A stretch of 64,000 nt of DNA from Tuwongella immobilis (GCF_901538355.1 NZ_LR593887.1:3882920-3946919); one strand, 5' to 3'. Numbered from the stretch's first letter, positions 36,877 to 47,399 are shown. Notes: a model not told the origin generated them from the letters alone. Numbers and translations: made by a program.

Positions 36877-38045
36877 GCAATTGTCTCACCATGCAAACTC
36901 GTGTCGCGCAACTGACTCCGCCTGGGAGTGCGGCGATTGCCACGATTGCGCTGGTGGGACCGGAATCGTGGCGCGTCGTGCAAACTCGATTCGCCACCCA
37001 CCTGGGGAACCGACTCCCCGATCAGCCGACTTCGGGCCGAACCTGGTTCGGTCGGTTGGGCGACGCCATCGCCGATGAAGTGATTTTGACCGTCAGCGCA
37101 GAGACGCCGATTCCACGAGTCGAAATCCATTGCCACGGTGGCCGCAAGATCGTCGAACTGTTGATGACCATGTTCGAATCGGCGGGCTGTATTCGCTGCC
37201 GTTGGCAAGAGCTGCTTCAATTGCAGCATCCGGTGCATCTGGGTTCGGCAATCGTCCACGATGCAATGGTGGCATTGACCCAGGCTACCACCACACGAAC
37301 CGCAGCAATTCTGGTCGATCAGTGGAACGGCGCCCTGAATCGGGCAATTGATGCCCTGGATTTCTCGCTCCGGGCCAATGACGCCGGTTCCGCACGCGAA
37401 CAACTCCACGAATTAACCCGATGGACGCATCTGGGACGGCACCTTACCCGCCCGTGGTCGGTGGTCATTGCCGGGCCGCCGAATGTCGGGAAAAGCAGTC
37501 TCATCAACGCGCTCAGTGGTTATTCTCGCAGTATCGTCTCACCAATTCCGGGGACGACCCGTGACATTGTCAAGGTCGCCCTTGCATTGGATGGCTGGCC
37601 CGTTGAAATCGTCGATACCGCCGGAGTCCGCGACACGCACGATCGCATCGAGCAGGCCGGAATCCAACTGGCGTGGGACAAAATCGCGTTGGCGGATGTC
37701 TGTATTTGGATGCTCGACAATGCCGATCCAGTCGTCTGGCCAGCGGCGCAACTCCGCAATCTGCATACGGTTTGGGTGCGCAACAAGGCTGATCTGCCGA
37801 TGCGTTGGGATCCGAGTTTGATCCCCGGATCCTTGCCTTTAGTCGCCACCACCGGCGAAGGACTCGAAGCCGTGATTCAAGCGGTTGTCTCGGAACTCGT
37901 CCCCGAGATTCCGCCGCCCGGAACTGCGATTCCCTTCACCGAATCTTGGTGCGAACGTCTGGAAGGGGCATTGACCAGCTTGGAGGCCACCGGATGTCAA
38001 GCCGCCTGGGATCGATTGTTTCGCGGCTTTTCCGGCGGCAAATGA
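36873..38045 (+). CDS. MnmE-like GTPase paralogue lacking the C-terminal Cys motif
   Basis: A 390-residue protein with the TrmE layout: an N-terminal folate-binding-like domain (LTPPGSAAIATIALVGP, IHCHGG), a helical part, and a G domain with GPPNVGKSSLINALSG, the Thr of PGTTRDIV, DTAGVRD and NKAD. The true MnmE (45801) ends in FCIGK; this protein ends FSGGK, so the Cys needed for tRNA modification is lost. It is also about 50 residues shorter. It overlaps coaX by 4 bases (ATGA) with ggag upstream. It is probably a GTPase with a new or reduced role; not a pseudogene, since the G motifs are intact. Confidence 0.8.
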   Translation: MSNCLTMQTRVAQLTPPGSAAIATIALVGPESWRVVQTRFATHLGNRLPDQPTSGRTWFGRLGDAIADEVILTVSAETPIPRVEIHCHGGRKIVELLMTMFESAGCIRCRWQELLQLQHPVHLGSAIVHDAMVALTQATTTRTAAILVDQWNGALNRAIDALDFSLRANDAGSAREQLHELTRWTHLGRHLTRPWSVVIAGPPNVGKSSLINALSGYSRSIVSPIPGTTRDIVKVALALDGWPVEIVDTAGVRDTHDRIEQAGIQLAWDKIALADVCIWMLDNADPVVWPAAQLRNLHTVWVRNKADLPMRWDPSLIPGSLPLVATTGEGLEAVIQAVVSELVPEIPPPGTAIPFTESWCERLEGALTSLEATGCQAAWDRLFRGFSGGK

Positions 38046-38076
38046 TTCCGCTCCGGATTCGTCGCAACTCCATCAA

Positions 38077-38679
38077 TTACAACGGTTTCCGTGCGATCAA
38101 CTGCACGACATGCGCCATCCCCGTGTGATGCGTGCCTTCGATCACTTCGCGCTCCAACTCGGCACAATGCAGGAATTCCAACCCGACAAGTTCCGACTCA
38201 AGATCGAACGCCGAAACCAACATCGAACGATCACTGGGGCCACCGGTGCCACGTCCCAATTGTTGCGGCGTATACGCTTCGAGGATGAAGACGCCGCCCG
38301 GTCTCAACCCCGCCACCACCCGCGCATGCACGTCGCGCCGCAGTTCCGCTGGCAAATGGCAGAAGATCGAAAGAATCCCAGCCCATGATCGTGGTTCGAT
38401 CGGAAAGTATTTCAGATCCACGACTTGCGTTTGCAGGGTTAATCCGGATGATTCGGCCCGCTGGACCGCCTTTACCAAACCAACGCTCGACTGATCGACA
38501 GCGAGAAGGTCAAACCCCAATCCGGCCAAGTAGAGTGCGTTCCGCCCTTCACCTTCTCCCAGAGACAGAATCGGGCCGTGCGGCAAGTGATGCGCGGCCT
38601 CCACCAGAAAGCGGTTCGGCTCCTCGCCATAAATCAAGCCGGGATTGGAATAGCGTTGATCCCACTGCTCGCGTTGCAT
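38077..38679 (-). CDS. Class I SAM-dependent methyltransferase (TehB-like)
   Basis: A 200-residue protein beginning WDQRYSNPGLIYGEEPN, the usual opening of TehB/YcgJ-like small methyltransferases. The SAM loop is ILSLGEGEGRNALYLAGLG, followed by LLAVDQSS, and then GLRPGGVFILEAYTP. A gaagga lies 7 bases before the ATG. The substrate is unknown; TehB-like enzymes act on tellurite or small thiols, but the annotation cannot go further. It is convergent with the MnmE-like gene (31 bases between stops). Confidence 0.82.
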   Translation of the reverse strand: MQREQWDQRYSNPGLIYGEEPNRFLVEAAHHLPHGPILSLGEGEGRNALYLAGLGFDLLAVDQSSVGLVKAVQRAESSGLTLQTQVVDLKYFPIEPRSWAGILSIFCHLPAELRRDVHARVVAGLRPGGVFILEAYTPQQLGRGTGGPSDRSMLVSAFDLESELVGLEFLHCAELEREVIEGTHHTGMAHVVQLIARKPL

Positions 38680-38800
38680 CTCGTATCCTTCGCATCTCGA
38701 ATGAATTGCATCGATTCATTCATTCGGATGATTGGCGCAAGCGATGTGATTCCAGATTTTCGGAATCCGAATTGAAATGAGAATTGGTTGCCGCCGAAGC

Positions 38801-40780
38801 TCAACCGTCTTTCTGAAGATTGTAGGTCTTGATCTTTCGATCCAATGTCGATCGTTCGATTCCAAGAATCTGAGCAGCCTGACTCTTATTCCAATCGGTG
38901 TGATTGAGCACCTTGAGAATGTGCCGCTTTTCCATTTCTTCCAACGAAATCGGCAGGAACTCGTCGAGATCGACCTCTTGCCGGGAATCGAGCAGGTCCA
39001 GATTCGACAACCAGATATCGCCGACATCGAGGACCGAACCGACACTCAATGCCACCGCTCGTTCGATGACATTGCGGAGTTCCCGCACATTGCCCGGCCA
39101 AGGGTGCGAACGCAGTTTTTCGAGCGCAGAGGGGGTGAACCCGCGAATTTTTCGGCCCGTTTCTCGAACAAATCGCTTGAGGAAATGTTCGGCCAACAGC
39201 GGCACATCATCGAGCCGTTCGCGCAACGGCGGGACGCGAATTTCCACAACTTGCAAGCGATAGAAGAGATCGCGACGGAACGTGCCCGCGCGAATCGCCT
39301 CTTCGAGTGGTCGGTTGGTGGCGGCGACGACTCGGACATTGACTTTGATCGGGACGTTCCCGCCGACACGCTCAAACGGATGGCCTTCCAACACGCGCAG
39401 GAGTTTCGATTGGGCGTTCAGCCCCATTTCGCCGATTTCGTCGAGAAAGAGGGTGCCATGATCGGCGGCTTCGAATTTGCCGATCATTTTTTCCGTGGCA
39501 CCCGTAAACGCACCGCGTTCATGCCCGAATAGTTCGCTCTCCAGGAGTGATTCGGTGACGGCGGCGCAGTTCAAGCAGATGAGCGGCCCATCGCGTCGCG
39601 GGCTGTGGGTGTGGATCGCTCGCGCGACCAACTCTTTCCCGCTGCCGGATTCGCCTCGCACCAACACGGTCGCATGCGTGGCGGCGACGCGCGAAATTTG
39701 TGATTCGATTCGGCGAATCACCTCACTGGTTCCGACCAACTCGCTTTCGACGCGCAATTGATCGCGGAGCGCTCGATTTTCGAAGGTCAGGCTCGCCTGT
39801 CTTTGGAGATGGCCCCAGGCGGTCCCCAACTGTTTGGCGACTGCCAGAGCGAACTCCAAATCCTCTTGACTGAGCGGATGTTCGAGCATCCCCGTATAGA
39901 TATGAATCAGGCCAACCGTTCGATTGTCGAAGATCACCGGAGCGCACAGCAAACTAGTAACTCGCAGCTCTGTCAGACTGTCACGATTCCGCAGCTCGGA
40001 ATTCTCATCCACATCGACCGCCAAGAGTGCATCGTGCGTGCTCATGACTTCGCTGCTGACGAACTGCGAGACTTTGTGATAGGTCTCGACACGCGAGTTG
40101 CGATGCCGATAGGCGACTAATTCCATCTCGCGATTTTCGCCAACTTCCAGCACCGCACCGACTTCCGCCGGAATCGATTCGAGCAACCCATCCACAACAA
40201 TCGCCGCAAGTTCTTTGGAAGTTTGAGCGGCCGCCATCCGCAAGCCCAACCGATACAGATTGGCAATCGCCTCATCGCGCGTGGGTCGTTCGGGCAGTGA
40301 TGGGACCATCACCGTCGAACGATCCGGCAACGACGTTTCCGGTGCGGTGGGTGCGTTGGTGGAAGTCGGCAGGTATCGCGTTTCGCGGAGCCGTTTTTTG
40401 ATCGCCATCCCATCCGCATCAATGGCGGTTTTCGTGGGGGTGGGTGGAACCAGCGGTTTGGGCAGTTCGCCGAGATTGCGAACGAAGAGAAAGCGGGAAC
40501 GCCCGAACGTCAATTCGTCTTTCGCAGCCAGCTTGCGTTCGCCGGTAATCGGTTGGGTGTTGATCTTGGAGCCGTTCAAACTCCCGAGATCCCGAACATA
40601 CCAGAGCGCATCTTCACACCAAATTTCGGCATGGTCGCGGCTACAGAGGTCGTCTTTCAGAACGATCCGATTCGACGCCGCTCGTCCGAGTGTGTAGCGG
40701 GTCCCAGCCATCAGTGAGATGACTTCACCGAAGCCGTCGTCCAATCGAGGGACTAGATATGCCTGGGATGTCGGGGCCAT
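38801..40780 (-). CDS. Sigma-54-dependent activator with FHA and GAF domains
   Basis: 659 residues in three sensory/effector parts. About 15-105 is an FHA domain ([30 protein letters not shown]), which binds phosphothreonine. About 165-320 is a GAF domain. About 345-590 is the AAA+ sigma-54-interaction module with [15 protein letters not shown], the sigma-54-contacting GAFTGA loop, and FLDEIGEMG. The last 45 residues are a Fis-type HTH ([20 protein letters not shown]). It should activate sigma-54 promoters after a Ser/Thr-kinase-linked signal; the kinase is not in view. The 5' frame starts at the ATG at 40780. Confidence 0.92.
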   Translation of the reverse strand: MAPTSQAYLVPRLDDGFGEVISLMAGTRYTLGRAASNRIVLKDDLCSRDHAEIWCEDALWYVRDLGSLNGSKINTQPITGERKLAAKDELTFGRSRFLFVRNLGELPKPLVPPTPTKTAIDADGMAIKKRLRETRYLPTSTNAPTAPETSLPDRSTVMVPSLPERPTRDEAIANLYRLGLRMAAAQTSKELAAIVVDGLLESIPAEVGAVLEVGENREMELVAYRHRNSRVETYHKVSQFVSSEVMSTHDALLAVDVDENSELRNRDSLTELRVTSLLCAPVIFDNRTVGLIHIYTGMLEHPLSQEDLEFALAVAKQLGTAWGHLQRQASLTFENRALRDQLRVESELVGTSEVIRRIESQISRVAATHATVLVRGESGSGKELVARAIHTHSPRRDGPLICLNCAAVTESLLESELFGHERGAFTGATEKMIGKFEAADHGTLFLDEIGEMGLNAQSKLLRVLEGHPFERVGGNVPIKVNVRVVAATNRPLEEAIRAGTFRRDLFYRLQVVEIRVPPLRERLDDVPLLAEHFLKRFVRETGRKIRGFTPSALEKLRSHPWPGNVRELRNVIERAVALSVGSVLDVGDIWLSNLDLLDSRQEVDLDEFLPISLEEMEKRHILKVLNHTDWNKSQAAQILGIERSTLDRKIKTYNLQKDG

Positions 40781-40880
40781 CTAGGCGCACCCTCATTGCA
40801 AGATCGTACTGTTCGCCTCCAGTATAGCGTCCCGAATCAGCCGGAACAAGGAGCGTGAGACGAAGAGTCCGGAAAGCGCA

Positions 40881-41285
40881 TTATCGCGGCTTGATCGTGA
40901 TCGGTTCCGAACGAGCGTGTTTGATTTCGCACACCGACGGCGTTCGGGTCTTCAGACGCACTTCCACAGGTGCCGTTGTGATGGGAATTTCCAACCGTTC
41001 TTTGGGAGCGGCGGTCTGCTGGCCGTTGTAGACGAGCAACAGTCGTGGAGTGGTACCGATATCCATCAATCGTAGCGATTCTTTGGCGTATAATCGAACC
41101 GGCTCGGCAATCCGCATGGTGCGTGCCAGAATCCGGACTTCTCGAACAATCAGAGTTTGCTCGGAATCATTTTGCACAAAGACTTCACCCGCCCGACTGG
41201 TTGCGGTGAATCCCATGAGCATGATGGCGAATGTGGTCAGCCATCGAACCATCGTCACTTGCTTGGATTTGATGCTGCGTCCCAT
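40881..41285 (-). CDS. Secreted protein of unknown function
   Basis: A 134-residue protein with an N-terminal signal peptide (MVRWLTTFAIMLMGFTATSRAG from the internal Met, or 11 residues longer from the first ATG). The mature part is beta-rich (TLIVREVRILARTM, LRLMDIGTTPRLLLVYNG). The ATG at 41285 has ggagg 8 bases upstream and is chosen; the internal ATG at 41252 would also work. No family recognised. It lies near a PEP-CTERM gene on the same strand, perhaps both envelope proteins. Confidence 0.6.
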   Translation of the reverse strand: MGRSIKSKQVTMVRWLTTFAIMLMGFTATSRAGEVFVQNDSEQTLIVREVRILARTMRIAEPVRLYAKESLRLMDIGTTPRLLLVYNGQQTAAPKERLEIPITTAPVEVRLKTRTPSVCEIKHARSEPITIKPR

Positions 41286-41450
41286 CCCTCACCCTCCGAT
41301 TTCCCGATCGCCCCCCTCTCGGGATCTACGAGTCGAACGACGATGGATCGGTGACTTGCGCGGCGGGTGGTGCCAATCGTCGGAAAAATCGGCGGGACAA
41401 CACGGAATTGCCGCCGAATAGCCAGCAATTCCGTGGGGCAGAATGAGCGA

Positions 41451-42053
41451 TTACACTTGCGGGGTGGGTTGCGAGCGGCGTTCCTGACGCTTTCGCATCC
41501 ATGCCAAGAGCGGTGCCCCCAGTCCCAGGAGCGCCAGGGTGGCCGGCTCGGGAACTTCCGATGGCACGGGAATTTCCGTGTTGGTGATGTTGCGATCGAC
41601 CTGCCCGCCCACCGATTGATGCGATTGTGCGGTGAAAAAGCCTTCCTTTTTCAATTCGTAGGTCGAAAAGATCGTGAAGCTGCCCAAGAGCACATCCCCC
41701 GCCGGAATCACCGGGCCGGTATACGTCCAGGTCAGATTGGTGATCGTCGGATCGTCATCCGGGAGCAATCGCGGCGGTGTTGGGCCTTCCAACGCGCTGG
41801 AAAAGGTGAAATTCGCCGGTTGCGAGTTGGTGCCGGGCACATATCCGGCGAAATCGTAGATGGTGAAGTAATCGCCGGGTCGCAGCGATGAATCCGTTTG
41901 CAACACCACATTGTAGGTCCACTGGAACGACCCGCCATCGGGGGTGACATTCACCGAGATCGGGAGCAACCCCGCGTGTGCGGTTGACAGGGTCAGACCG
42001 GCCAGGGTCAACAGTGACAACCACATCACCCGGATCGAAGTACGAATACGCAC
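41451..42053 (-). CDS. PEP-CTERM sorted extracellular protein
   Basis: A 200-residue exported protein. The signal peptide ends at THAG (about residue 28). The C-terminus has the sorting signal VPEPATLALLGLGAPLL followed by a basic end (WMRKRQERR), the PEP-CTERM pattern recognised by an exosortase. The central part is beta-rich, probably an adhesin- or matrix-like fold; I cannot say more. A strong ggagg precedes the ATG. No exosortase gene is in the window. Confidence 0.88.
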   Translation of the reverse strand: MRIRTSIRVMWLSLLTLAGLTLSTAHAGLLPISVNVTPDGGSFQWTYNVVLQTDSSLRPGDYFTIYDFAGYVPGTNSQPANFTFSSALEGPTPPRLLPDDDPTITNLTWTYTGPVIPAGDVLLGSFTIFSTYELKKEGFFTAQSHQSVGGQVDRNITNTEIPVPSEVPEPATLALLGLGAPLLAWMRKRQERRSQPTPQV

Positions 42054-42374
42054 GGATACAACCTCCTTGTTGATTCGATCTGCCGAAATTGCGACGGTTG
42101 CGGCGCGTTCGCAAGTTCGTCAAGCCGGGGGATCACTCCCCATCCTCGGGGTTTGTCTCGGTCGCGGGCAGAGGTGGGCATCGTGGTGATTGGCGACTGT
42201 GAGCAAAACCACAGCGGCGAGGCAAATCCTAAGAGTGATCGAAACGGGTGTCAATCGCGGAATTTTCAGGCGGCTCCGCGCTGATAACCTGGGGAAACTG
42301 CCGAATTCAAGGGGGTTTGGAGGGATTCGCCGGACTCGATGGGACAACGGCTTGATTTCTGTTCGCGGAGAGGC
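42054..42374. other. Intergenic region between divergent genes
   Basis: About 320 bases between the PEP-CTERM gene (minus) and the promoter of the phosphoesterase (plus). No gene is supported. It should contain the PEP-CTERM promoter; I could not pick a convincing one. Confidence 0.35.
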
Positions 42375-42404
42375 TTGACATTACGGAGAGCGAAATAGTA
42401 CATT
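42375..42404 (+). promoter_or_regulatory. Sigma-70-type promoter of the phosphoesterase gene
   Basis: A perfect -35 box ttgaca (42375-42380), an 18-base spacer and a tacatt -10 (42399-42404, four of six). The predicted transcript starts near 42411, giving a leader of about 90 bases to the GTG at 42504. Confidence 0.5.
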
Positions 42405-42503
42405 AACGAGAATTGGTTGAAAATCTACGGGCGAATCGATCCAAGCCAATATCTCACCAGTGCGTCCGCCGTTTCTCAACCCAGATTGCGGAGTGATCTC
42501 GGC

Positions 42504-43250
42504 GTGAAAGCCATTATCAGCGATATTCATAGCAACCTTGAAGCGTTGCAGGCCGTCCTTGCCGATATCGAATCGCAAGGGATTACCGAGATTTATTGTC
42601 TGGGTGATGTGGTGGGATACGGCCCCAACCCCCGTGAATGTGTCGACCTCGTCTCCCGATGCAAGGTCGTGCTGCTGGGCAACCACGATCAGGGTGCCAT
42701 GTTCGACCCGGATGGCTTTAATGCCTCGGCAGAACGGGCCATCTTCTGGACCCGCTCGCAACTCGAATCGTCGGCGGAATCTCGGGATGTCCGCGAAAAG
42801 CGCTGGGAATTCCTCTCCGAACGCCCCCGATCGTTCCGCGAACCGGGTTACCTGTTCGTGCACGGTTCAGCCCGCAACCCGTTGAACGAATACGTCTTCC
42901 CCGAAGATATTTATAACCAACGGAAGATGGAGCGAATCTTCGCTCTGGTCGAACGCTATTGCTTCCAAGGGCATACGCACGTTCCAGGTGTCTTCACCGA
43001 AAACTATCAGTTCCATAGCCCGGAAGAATTGGGCTATTCGTATCATTTGGATGGCCGCAAGACCCTCTGCAATGTTGGCTCGGTCGGTCAGCCGCGTGAC
43101 GGGAATTGGAAAGCCTGTTACATCGTCTTGGACAACGACACCATTCGTTATCGTCGGGTGGAATACGATATCGAAACGACCATCAAGAAGATTTATGCCA
43201 TTCCGGAACTGGAGAATTTCCTGGGCGATCGACTTCGTGAAGGTCGATAA
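42504..43250 (+). CDS. Calcineurin-like metallophosphoesterase (YfcE/MJ0936 type)
   Basis: A 248-residue single-domain phosphoesterase. Metal ligands follow the family order: SDIHSN (D-x-H), [21 protein letters not shown] and GHTHVPG. The substrate is unknown; relatives cleave phosphodiesters. I choose the GTG at 42504 because family members begin [11 protein letters not shown]; a TTG at 42417 would add 29 unrelated residues. A ggag lies 12 bases upstream. It is followed by a good terminator, so it is probably monocistronic. Confidence 0.85.
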   Translation: MKAIISDIHSNLEALQAVLADIESQGITEIYCLGDVVGYGPNPRECVDLVSRCKVVLLGNHDQGAMFDPDGFNASAERAIFWTRSQLESSAESRDVREKRWEFLSERPRSFREPGYLFVHGSARNPLNEYVFPEDIYNQRKMERIFALVERYCFQGHTHVPGVFTENYQFHSPEELGYSYHLDGRKTLCNVGSVGQPRDGNWKACYIVLDNDTIRYRRVEYDIETTIKKIYAIPELENFLGDRLREGR

Positions 43251-43288
43251 CATCGCTCCGGTTGCTCTGTCCGGGTCAAACACGGCTC

Positions 43289-43348
43289 GCCGAGTGGATC
43301 GCCTTGGGTTTATCTCCCGAGTTTGATCGACTCGGCGTCTTCTTTTTT
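43289..43348 (+). terminator. Rho-independent terminator after the phosphoesterase
   Basis: A 12-bp stem with one mismatch (gccgagtggatc 43289-43300, gatcgactcggc 43325-43336), a 24-base loop, then gtcttctttttt with a run of six T at 43343-43348. Confidence 0.75.
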
Positions 43349-43409
43349 CACGCCATCGCTCTAAGATAACTTCGCTTGACGACATCGTGAGGAGTTCGGC
43401 GGATCGCTT

Positions 43410-45794
43410 ATGCAGAACAATCGTTCGATTTTTTGGTTCATGCTGATCAGTCTGGTCTTCGTGATCACCTGGCAGCAATTTTTGTTGTGGATGTGGCCGC
43501 CCGAGCCGCCCAAACCCAAACCGGTTGTCCAACGGGAAGCAGTCCAACTGTTGGGCAGCTCCGCGATGCTGGGCAAACGCTGGGTATTTGACCTGCCCGC
43601 CGCCGACGAGCAAGCGGTCAAGGATTGGCCCACGCCGCCGATTCCCCCCTCACGGATTCCGCCTGCCGAACTGATTGCACTGGGCGACGATCCCGAAAAT
43701 CCCTTCTATCTGCGCGTGATGCTGAACCGCCGGGGGGCCGGCGTGCAGCAAGTGATTCTCACGCAATTCGACGAAGCCAGTCGATTGGGCAAGCCGGTGA
43801 AAGATGGCGAAGGCAAACGATTGCCCCTGCATTTGATTCCCGGCGTCAATCGTCCCTTGGAACGCAAGATGGACGATGGATACGTTCCGCCCACGCTGCA
43901 GCCTGGAACCGTGCCCAGCGATGTCAGCCTTTCGCCCGCCTCGTACCGCGTGTTTCATTACGATTCGCCCGATGCCACGCAGCCGCTCGACACCCTGGGC
44001 ATCCGCGATTGGGATCTCGTAACCAAGCCCGCCGATCCGAAAGCCGACACGCAAGAAGTCGTGTTCCAAACCGAACTGAAAGCACCGCACTGGGTCAAGC
44101 TGCGAAAGATTTTTACGCTCAAACGGCATGAATATCATATTGGACTGCGATTGGAGATTGAGCGACTCCCCGGCCACGAAGGTGCCCCGAAATTCCGCTA
44201 TCAGTTGGCCGGCCCGATTGGCATGCCGATCGAAGGCGAATGGTACACCGGCACGTTCCGCAACATGATGGTCGGATTCGTCGATCCCGATGGGAACGCC
44301 TCACGACACTTTGAAGATGCGGCCCAAATTGCCTACAAATCGGGCACCGAACGATTGGTCCGCTCGCAAAGTCGGCTGCAATACGCCGCCATTTCGACCC
44401 AGTATTTCGCATCTGCCATCACCGTCGACGATCAACAAGCGGAAGGGCAAGCCCCCAACTTCCTGGAATTCGTGCGGGGAACGCTCGAACGCCCCGGTCG
44501 GCCGTTGATGCCCGGTCAACCCGAACTCTCTCGGCCTGGCGAACTCGATGATATCACGGTACGCGCGATTTCCGAGTCGCTCGGACTCGAGAAGCCCGTC
44601 CAACATGCCTTCATGCTGTACGAAGGCCCGGTGAAGGTCCGATTGTTGCACCAAATGCGCGATTCGCAAGGGAATCCGGCGGTCGATCCCGCGCTGGTGG
44701 ATCGTTACAAAGATTCGCTGAATCTCCGCACGCTGACGGACTATCAGATGCCCGGCCCGATCGGCAGTTTTGCCCGCACGATTCTCTGGACCGATCTGCT
44801 GATCCTCACGACGAACCTGATGCACAGCATTTTGGGACTGTTCAACGGGATTATGCCGACCTTGGGCTTGAGCATTATCGCACTGACGATCCTCGTTCGC
44901 GGGGTGCTCTTCCCGGTTAGCCGCAAGCAAGCCGCCGGGATGCAACGCTTCCAAGAAAAGATGGCAGTTCTTGCCCCGGAAGTGAAAAAACTCCAAGAAC
45001 GCTTCAAGGATGATCCCCAACGCTTCAAAGAAGAACAGATGAAACTGTATCTTCGCAACGGTGTCAATCCGTTGGTGATGATGGGCGGATGTCTGTTGCT
45101 GATCGCTCAGATGCCGATCATCATGGGATTGTACTACTGTCTGCAAGAAAGCGTCTTCTTCCGACTCTCGGATTTCCTGTGGATCGAAAATCTCGCTGCC
45201 CCGGACATGCTCTTGTGGTGGTCCGAAGGAATTCCGCTCATCAGTCAGCCTGAGCTGCGTGGTGTCGGCATCTGCTTTGGCATCAGCTTCTACATGGGGC
45301 CGTATCTGAACATTCTCCCGATCATCGCCATGGGGTTGATGCTGTATCAACAGATCAAGACCATGCCGCCGCCAACGGATGAGCAACAAGCGGCCCAGCA
45401 ATCGATGATGAAGTATATGATGGGGATCATGGCGTTCCTCTTCTATAAAGTGGCGGCGGGATTGGCCTTGTACTTCATTGCCACCACGATTTGGGGCCTG
45501 ATCGAACGTCGGATGATTAAGAAAGCATCGACGACGTCCCCGGTCTCGGTGCCGGTCAATACCTCAGGCGGCAGCACCACCGGCGAGTTGCTCACCAACT
45601 CGAATTCCGGCTCCACGCCCCGCCCCGCTGGACCGGCTCCGATTCAAGGCAAGGTCAAGAAGAAAGACAAGAAAGGCAAGGCTCCGCAACCGGCGAACCG
45701 CGAACGCAAACCGGAAAAGCCCCCCGGCTTCTGGGAGCGTTTGCAGAACTGGGTGCAAGAGCAACAAGATAAAGCCAAGCGACGTGGAGGTTAA
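43410..45794 (+). CDS. yidC: Membrane protein insertase YidC
   Basis: Inserts proteins into the inner membrane with or without SecYEG. In 794 residues: TM1 at the N-terminus (SIFWFMLISLVFVITW), a large periplasmic domain (about 40-430), and the conserved five-helix core from about 460. Core marks are LTTNLMHSILGLFN, FPVSRKQAAGMQRFQEKMA, MMGGCLLLIAQMPIIMGLYYCLQE, and MMKYMMGIMAFLFYKVAAGL. The C-terminal tail is long and basic (about 60 residues, KKKDKKGKAPQ), as in many Oxa1-type proteins that contact ribosomes. mnmE starts 6 bases after the stop, the order seen in many bacteria. Confidence 0.96.
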   Translation: MQNNRSIFWFMLISLVFVITWQQFLLWMWPPEPPKPKPVVQREAVQLLGSSAMLGKRWVFDLPAADEQAVKDWPTPPIPPSRIPPAELIALGDDPENPFYLRVMLNRRGAGVQQVILTQFDEASRLGKPVKDGEGKRLPLHLIPGVNRPLERKMDDGYVPPTLQPGTVPSDVSLSPASYRVFHYDSPDATQPLDTLGIRDWDLVTKPADPKADTQEVVFQTELKAPHWVKLRKIFTLKRHEYHIGLRLEIERLPGHEGAPKFRYQLAGPIGMPIEGEWYTGTFRNMMVGFVDPDGNASRHFEDAAQIAYKSGTERLVRSQSRLQYAAISTQYFASAITVDDQQAEGQAPNFLEFVRGTLERPGRPLMPGQPELSRPGELDDITVRAISESLGLEKPVQHAFMLYEGPVKVRLLHQMRDSQGNPAVDPALVDRYKDSLNLRTLTDYQMPGPIGSFARTILWTDLLILTTNLMHSILGLFNGIMPTLGLSIIALTILVRGVLFPVSRKQAAGMQRFQEKMAVLAPEVKKLQERFKDDPQRFKEEQMKLYLRNGVNPLVMMGGCLLLIAQMPIIMGLYYCLQESVFFRLSDFLWIENLAAPDMLLWWSEGIPLISQPELRGVGICFGISFYMGPYLNILPIIAMGLMLYQQIKTMPPPTDEQQAAQQSMMKYMMGIMAFLFYKVAAGLALYFIATTIWGLIERRMIKKASTTSPVSVPVNTSGGSTTGELLTNSNSGSTPRPAGPAPIQGKVKKKDKKGKAPQPANRERKPEKPPGFWERLQNWVQEQQDKAKRRGG

Positions 45795-45800
45795 TCGGCG

Positions 45801-47129
45801 ATGATCCCGCATCCGGACGATACGATTGTTGCCCTTGCCACCGCTCGAGGCCCAGGTGGACGGGCGATTCTCCGAATCACCGGACCCAAGGCGTTCGATC
45901 TCGCATCGACGGTATTTCAGGGCCACACACCACTTGCTCCCCGGCAAATGGTGCCTGGAATCCTCAACCTTCCGAGTTTTTCCAGCCCGATTCCCGCCAC
46001 CTGCTGTGGGAATCGGGCCCCCGCCACCTACACGGGACAAGACTTGGTGGAGCTGCACCTTCTCAGCAGTCCACCGATTCTCGACGAACTCACCACCGCG
46101 CTGCTCAACCAGGGTGCCCGATCGGCCCAACCGGGTGAGTTTTCATTACGCGGATTCTTGAACGGCAAACGCGATTTGGTTCAATCCGAAGCCGTCGCTG
46201 CTGTCATCGACGCCCGATCGACCGACGAACTCCAACAAGCCTTGAGCCAACTTGCTGGCGGTGTCACCTCCCCTCTCGCAGGTCTGCGCGAAGATCTGCT
46301 CAACCTGTTGGCGGATCTGGAGGCCGGACTCGATTTCGTCGATGAAGACATCGAGTTTGTCGATCACACGCAGCAGCTGCATCGCATCGCCAAGGCAATG
46401 GCCCAGGTCACGCTGGTTCAGAAGAAACTTGCGGATCGCACCCTGTCCACCGATCGCTTCCGCGTCGTCTTCGCAGGTGCCCCCAACGCAGGCAAAAGCA
46501 GCCTGTTCAATGCCCTCATCGGCCAAAATCACGCGATTGTCAGCGAAGAAGCCGGCACGACCCGCGATTACCTCGTTCAGCCGTTGACCGTCGATTCGGA
46601 AATCACCGTCGATCTGATCGATACCGCAGGCCGCCAAGACGCAGAAACCGTCATCGAATCCGCCGCCCAAGCCCATGCGATGGAACAATCCCGTGCTGCG
46701 GAACTCGTGTTGTGGTGCGTTGATCGGTCAGAACTGCTCACCGCTCGCCCGCCCGCCGATTTAGAGGGCCGCACGACACTTCCGATCGCAACCAAATGCG
46801 ACGAAGTCGATTTTGTGCCCGCCGGCTGGATTGCCACCAGCGCACACACCGGCACCGGTCTGGACCGCATCCGCCTCGAGATCGCCGACCACGCCCGAAG
46901 CTACCAATCGACCGGATTAACACCCAGCCAGAGCCGATGCCGACACCACGTCGAAATCTGCTTATCCCACCTCCGCAAAGCCCATTCGCTGGTTTTATTC
47001 GAAGATCCAACGGAACTCATCGCGCTCGAACTCCGCCTCGCCTTGGAACAACTCGGCGAACTCGTCGGAGCCGTCTACACCGAAGACCTCCTCGACCGCA
47101 TTTTCAGCCGCTTCTGCATCGGCAAGTGA
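45801..47129 (+). CDS. mnmE: tRNA modification GTPase MnmE
   Basis: Partner of MnmG in making the cmnm5U34 wobble modification. 442 residues: the N-terminal folate-binding domain (DTIVALATARGPGGRAILRITG); a helical domain; the inserted G domain with GAPNAGKSSLFNALIG, the GTTRDYL switch, DTAGRQD and the site TKCDE; and the C-terminal FCIGK, whose Cys is essential for catalysis. The ATG at 45801 has ggagg within the yidC end, so it is coupled to yidC. A shorter paralogue without the Cys lies at 36873. Confidence 0.95.
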   Translation: MIPHPDDTIVALATARGPGGRAILRITGPKAFDLASTVFQGHTPLAPRQMVPGILNLPSFSSPIPATCCGNRAPATYTGQDLVELHLLSSPPILDELTTALLNQGARSAQPGEFSLRGFLNGKRDLVQSEAVAAVIDARSTDELQQALSQLAGGVTSPLAGLREDLLNLLADLEAGLDFVDEDIEFVDHTQQLHRIAKAMAQVTLVQKKLADRTLSTDRFRVVFAGAPNAGKSSLFNALIGQNHAIVSEEAGTTRDYLVQPLTVDSEITVDLIDTAGRQDAETVIESAAQAHAMEQSRAAELVLWCVDRSELLTARPPADLEGRTTLPIATKCDEVDFVPAGWIATSAHTGTGLDRIRLEIADHARSYQSTGLTPSQSRCRHHVEICLSHLRKAHSLVLFEDPTELIALELRLALEQLGELVGAVYTEDLLDRIFSRFCIGK

Positions 47130-47217
47130 ACTGCGAGTCGATCCGCCAGTGTCCCGTTCCGTGAGCATCCGGGAATGGAATCGTGTCAGTTTATCCATCA
47201 TCATGCCATAGCCACAA

Positions 47218-47399
47218 GGTCCAACCCCGTCTGCGGGCGATTCACCCGGCGATCAGCAGCGTGACATTCGGAAACATCATGATTGACGCCTGAATAATGA
47301 ATGAATAGAATCCCGAATTGAAACGATCTGGTTGTCGGATTTCACTCCTACCACAGTGACGGATCATCCCTCACAAACGGCCAATCACATCAACCGGAG
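47218..47399 (+). repeat. 182-bp duplicated leader, copy 1
   Basis: Matches 48248-48429 over its full length without indels. It begins ggtccaaccccgtctgcggg and ends caaccggag, the ribosome-binding site of the small gene at 47406. Near the middle the copies differ most, but both form a tcac/gtga hairpin there (47342-47359 here). It is probably a promoter plus leader. Confidence 0.85.
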
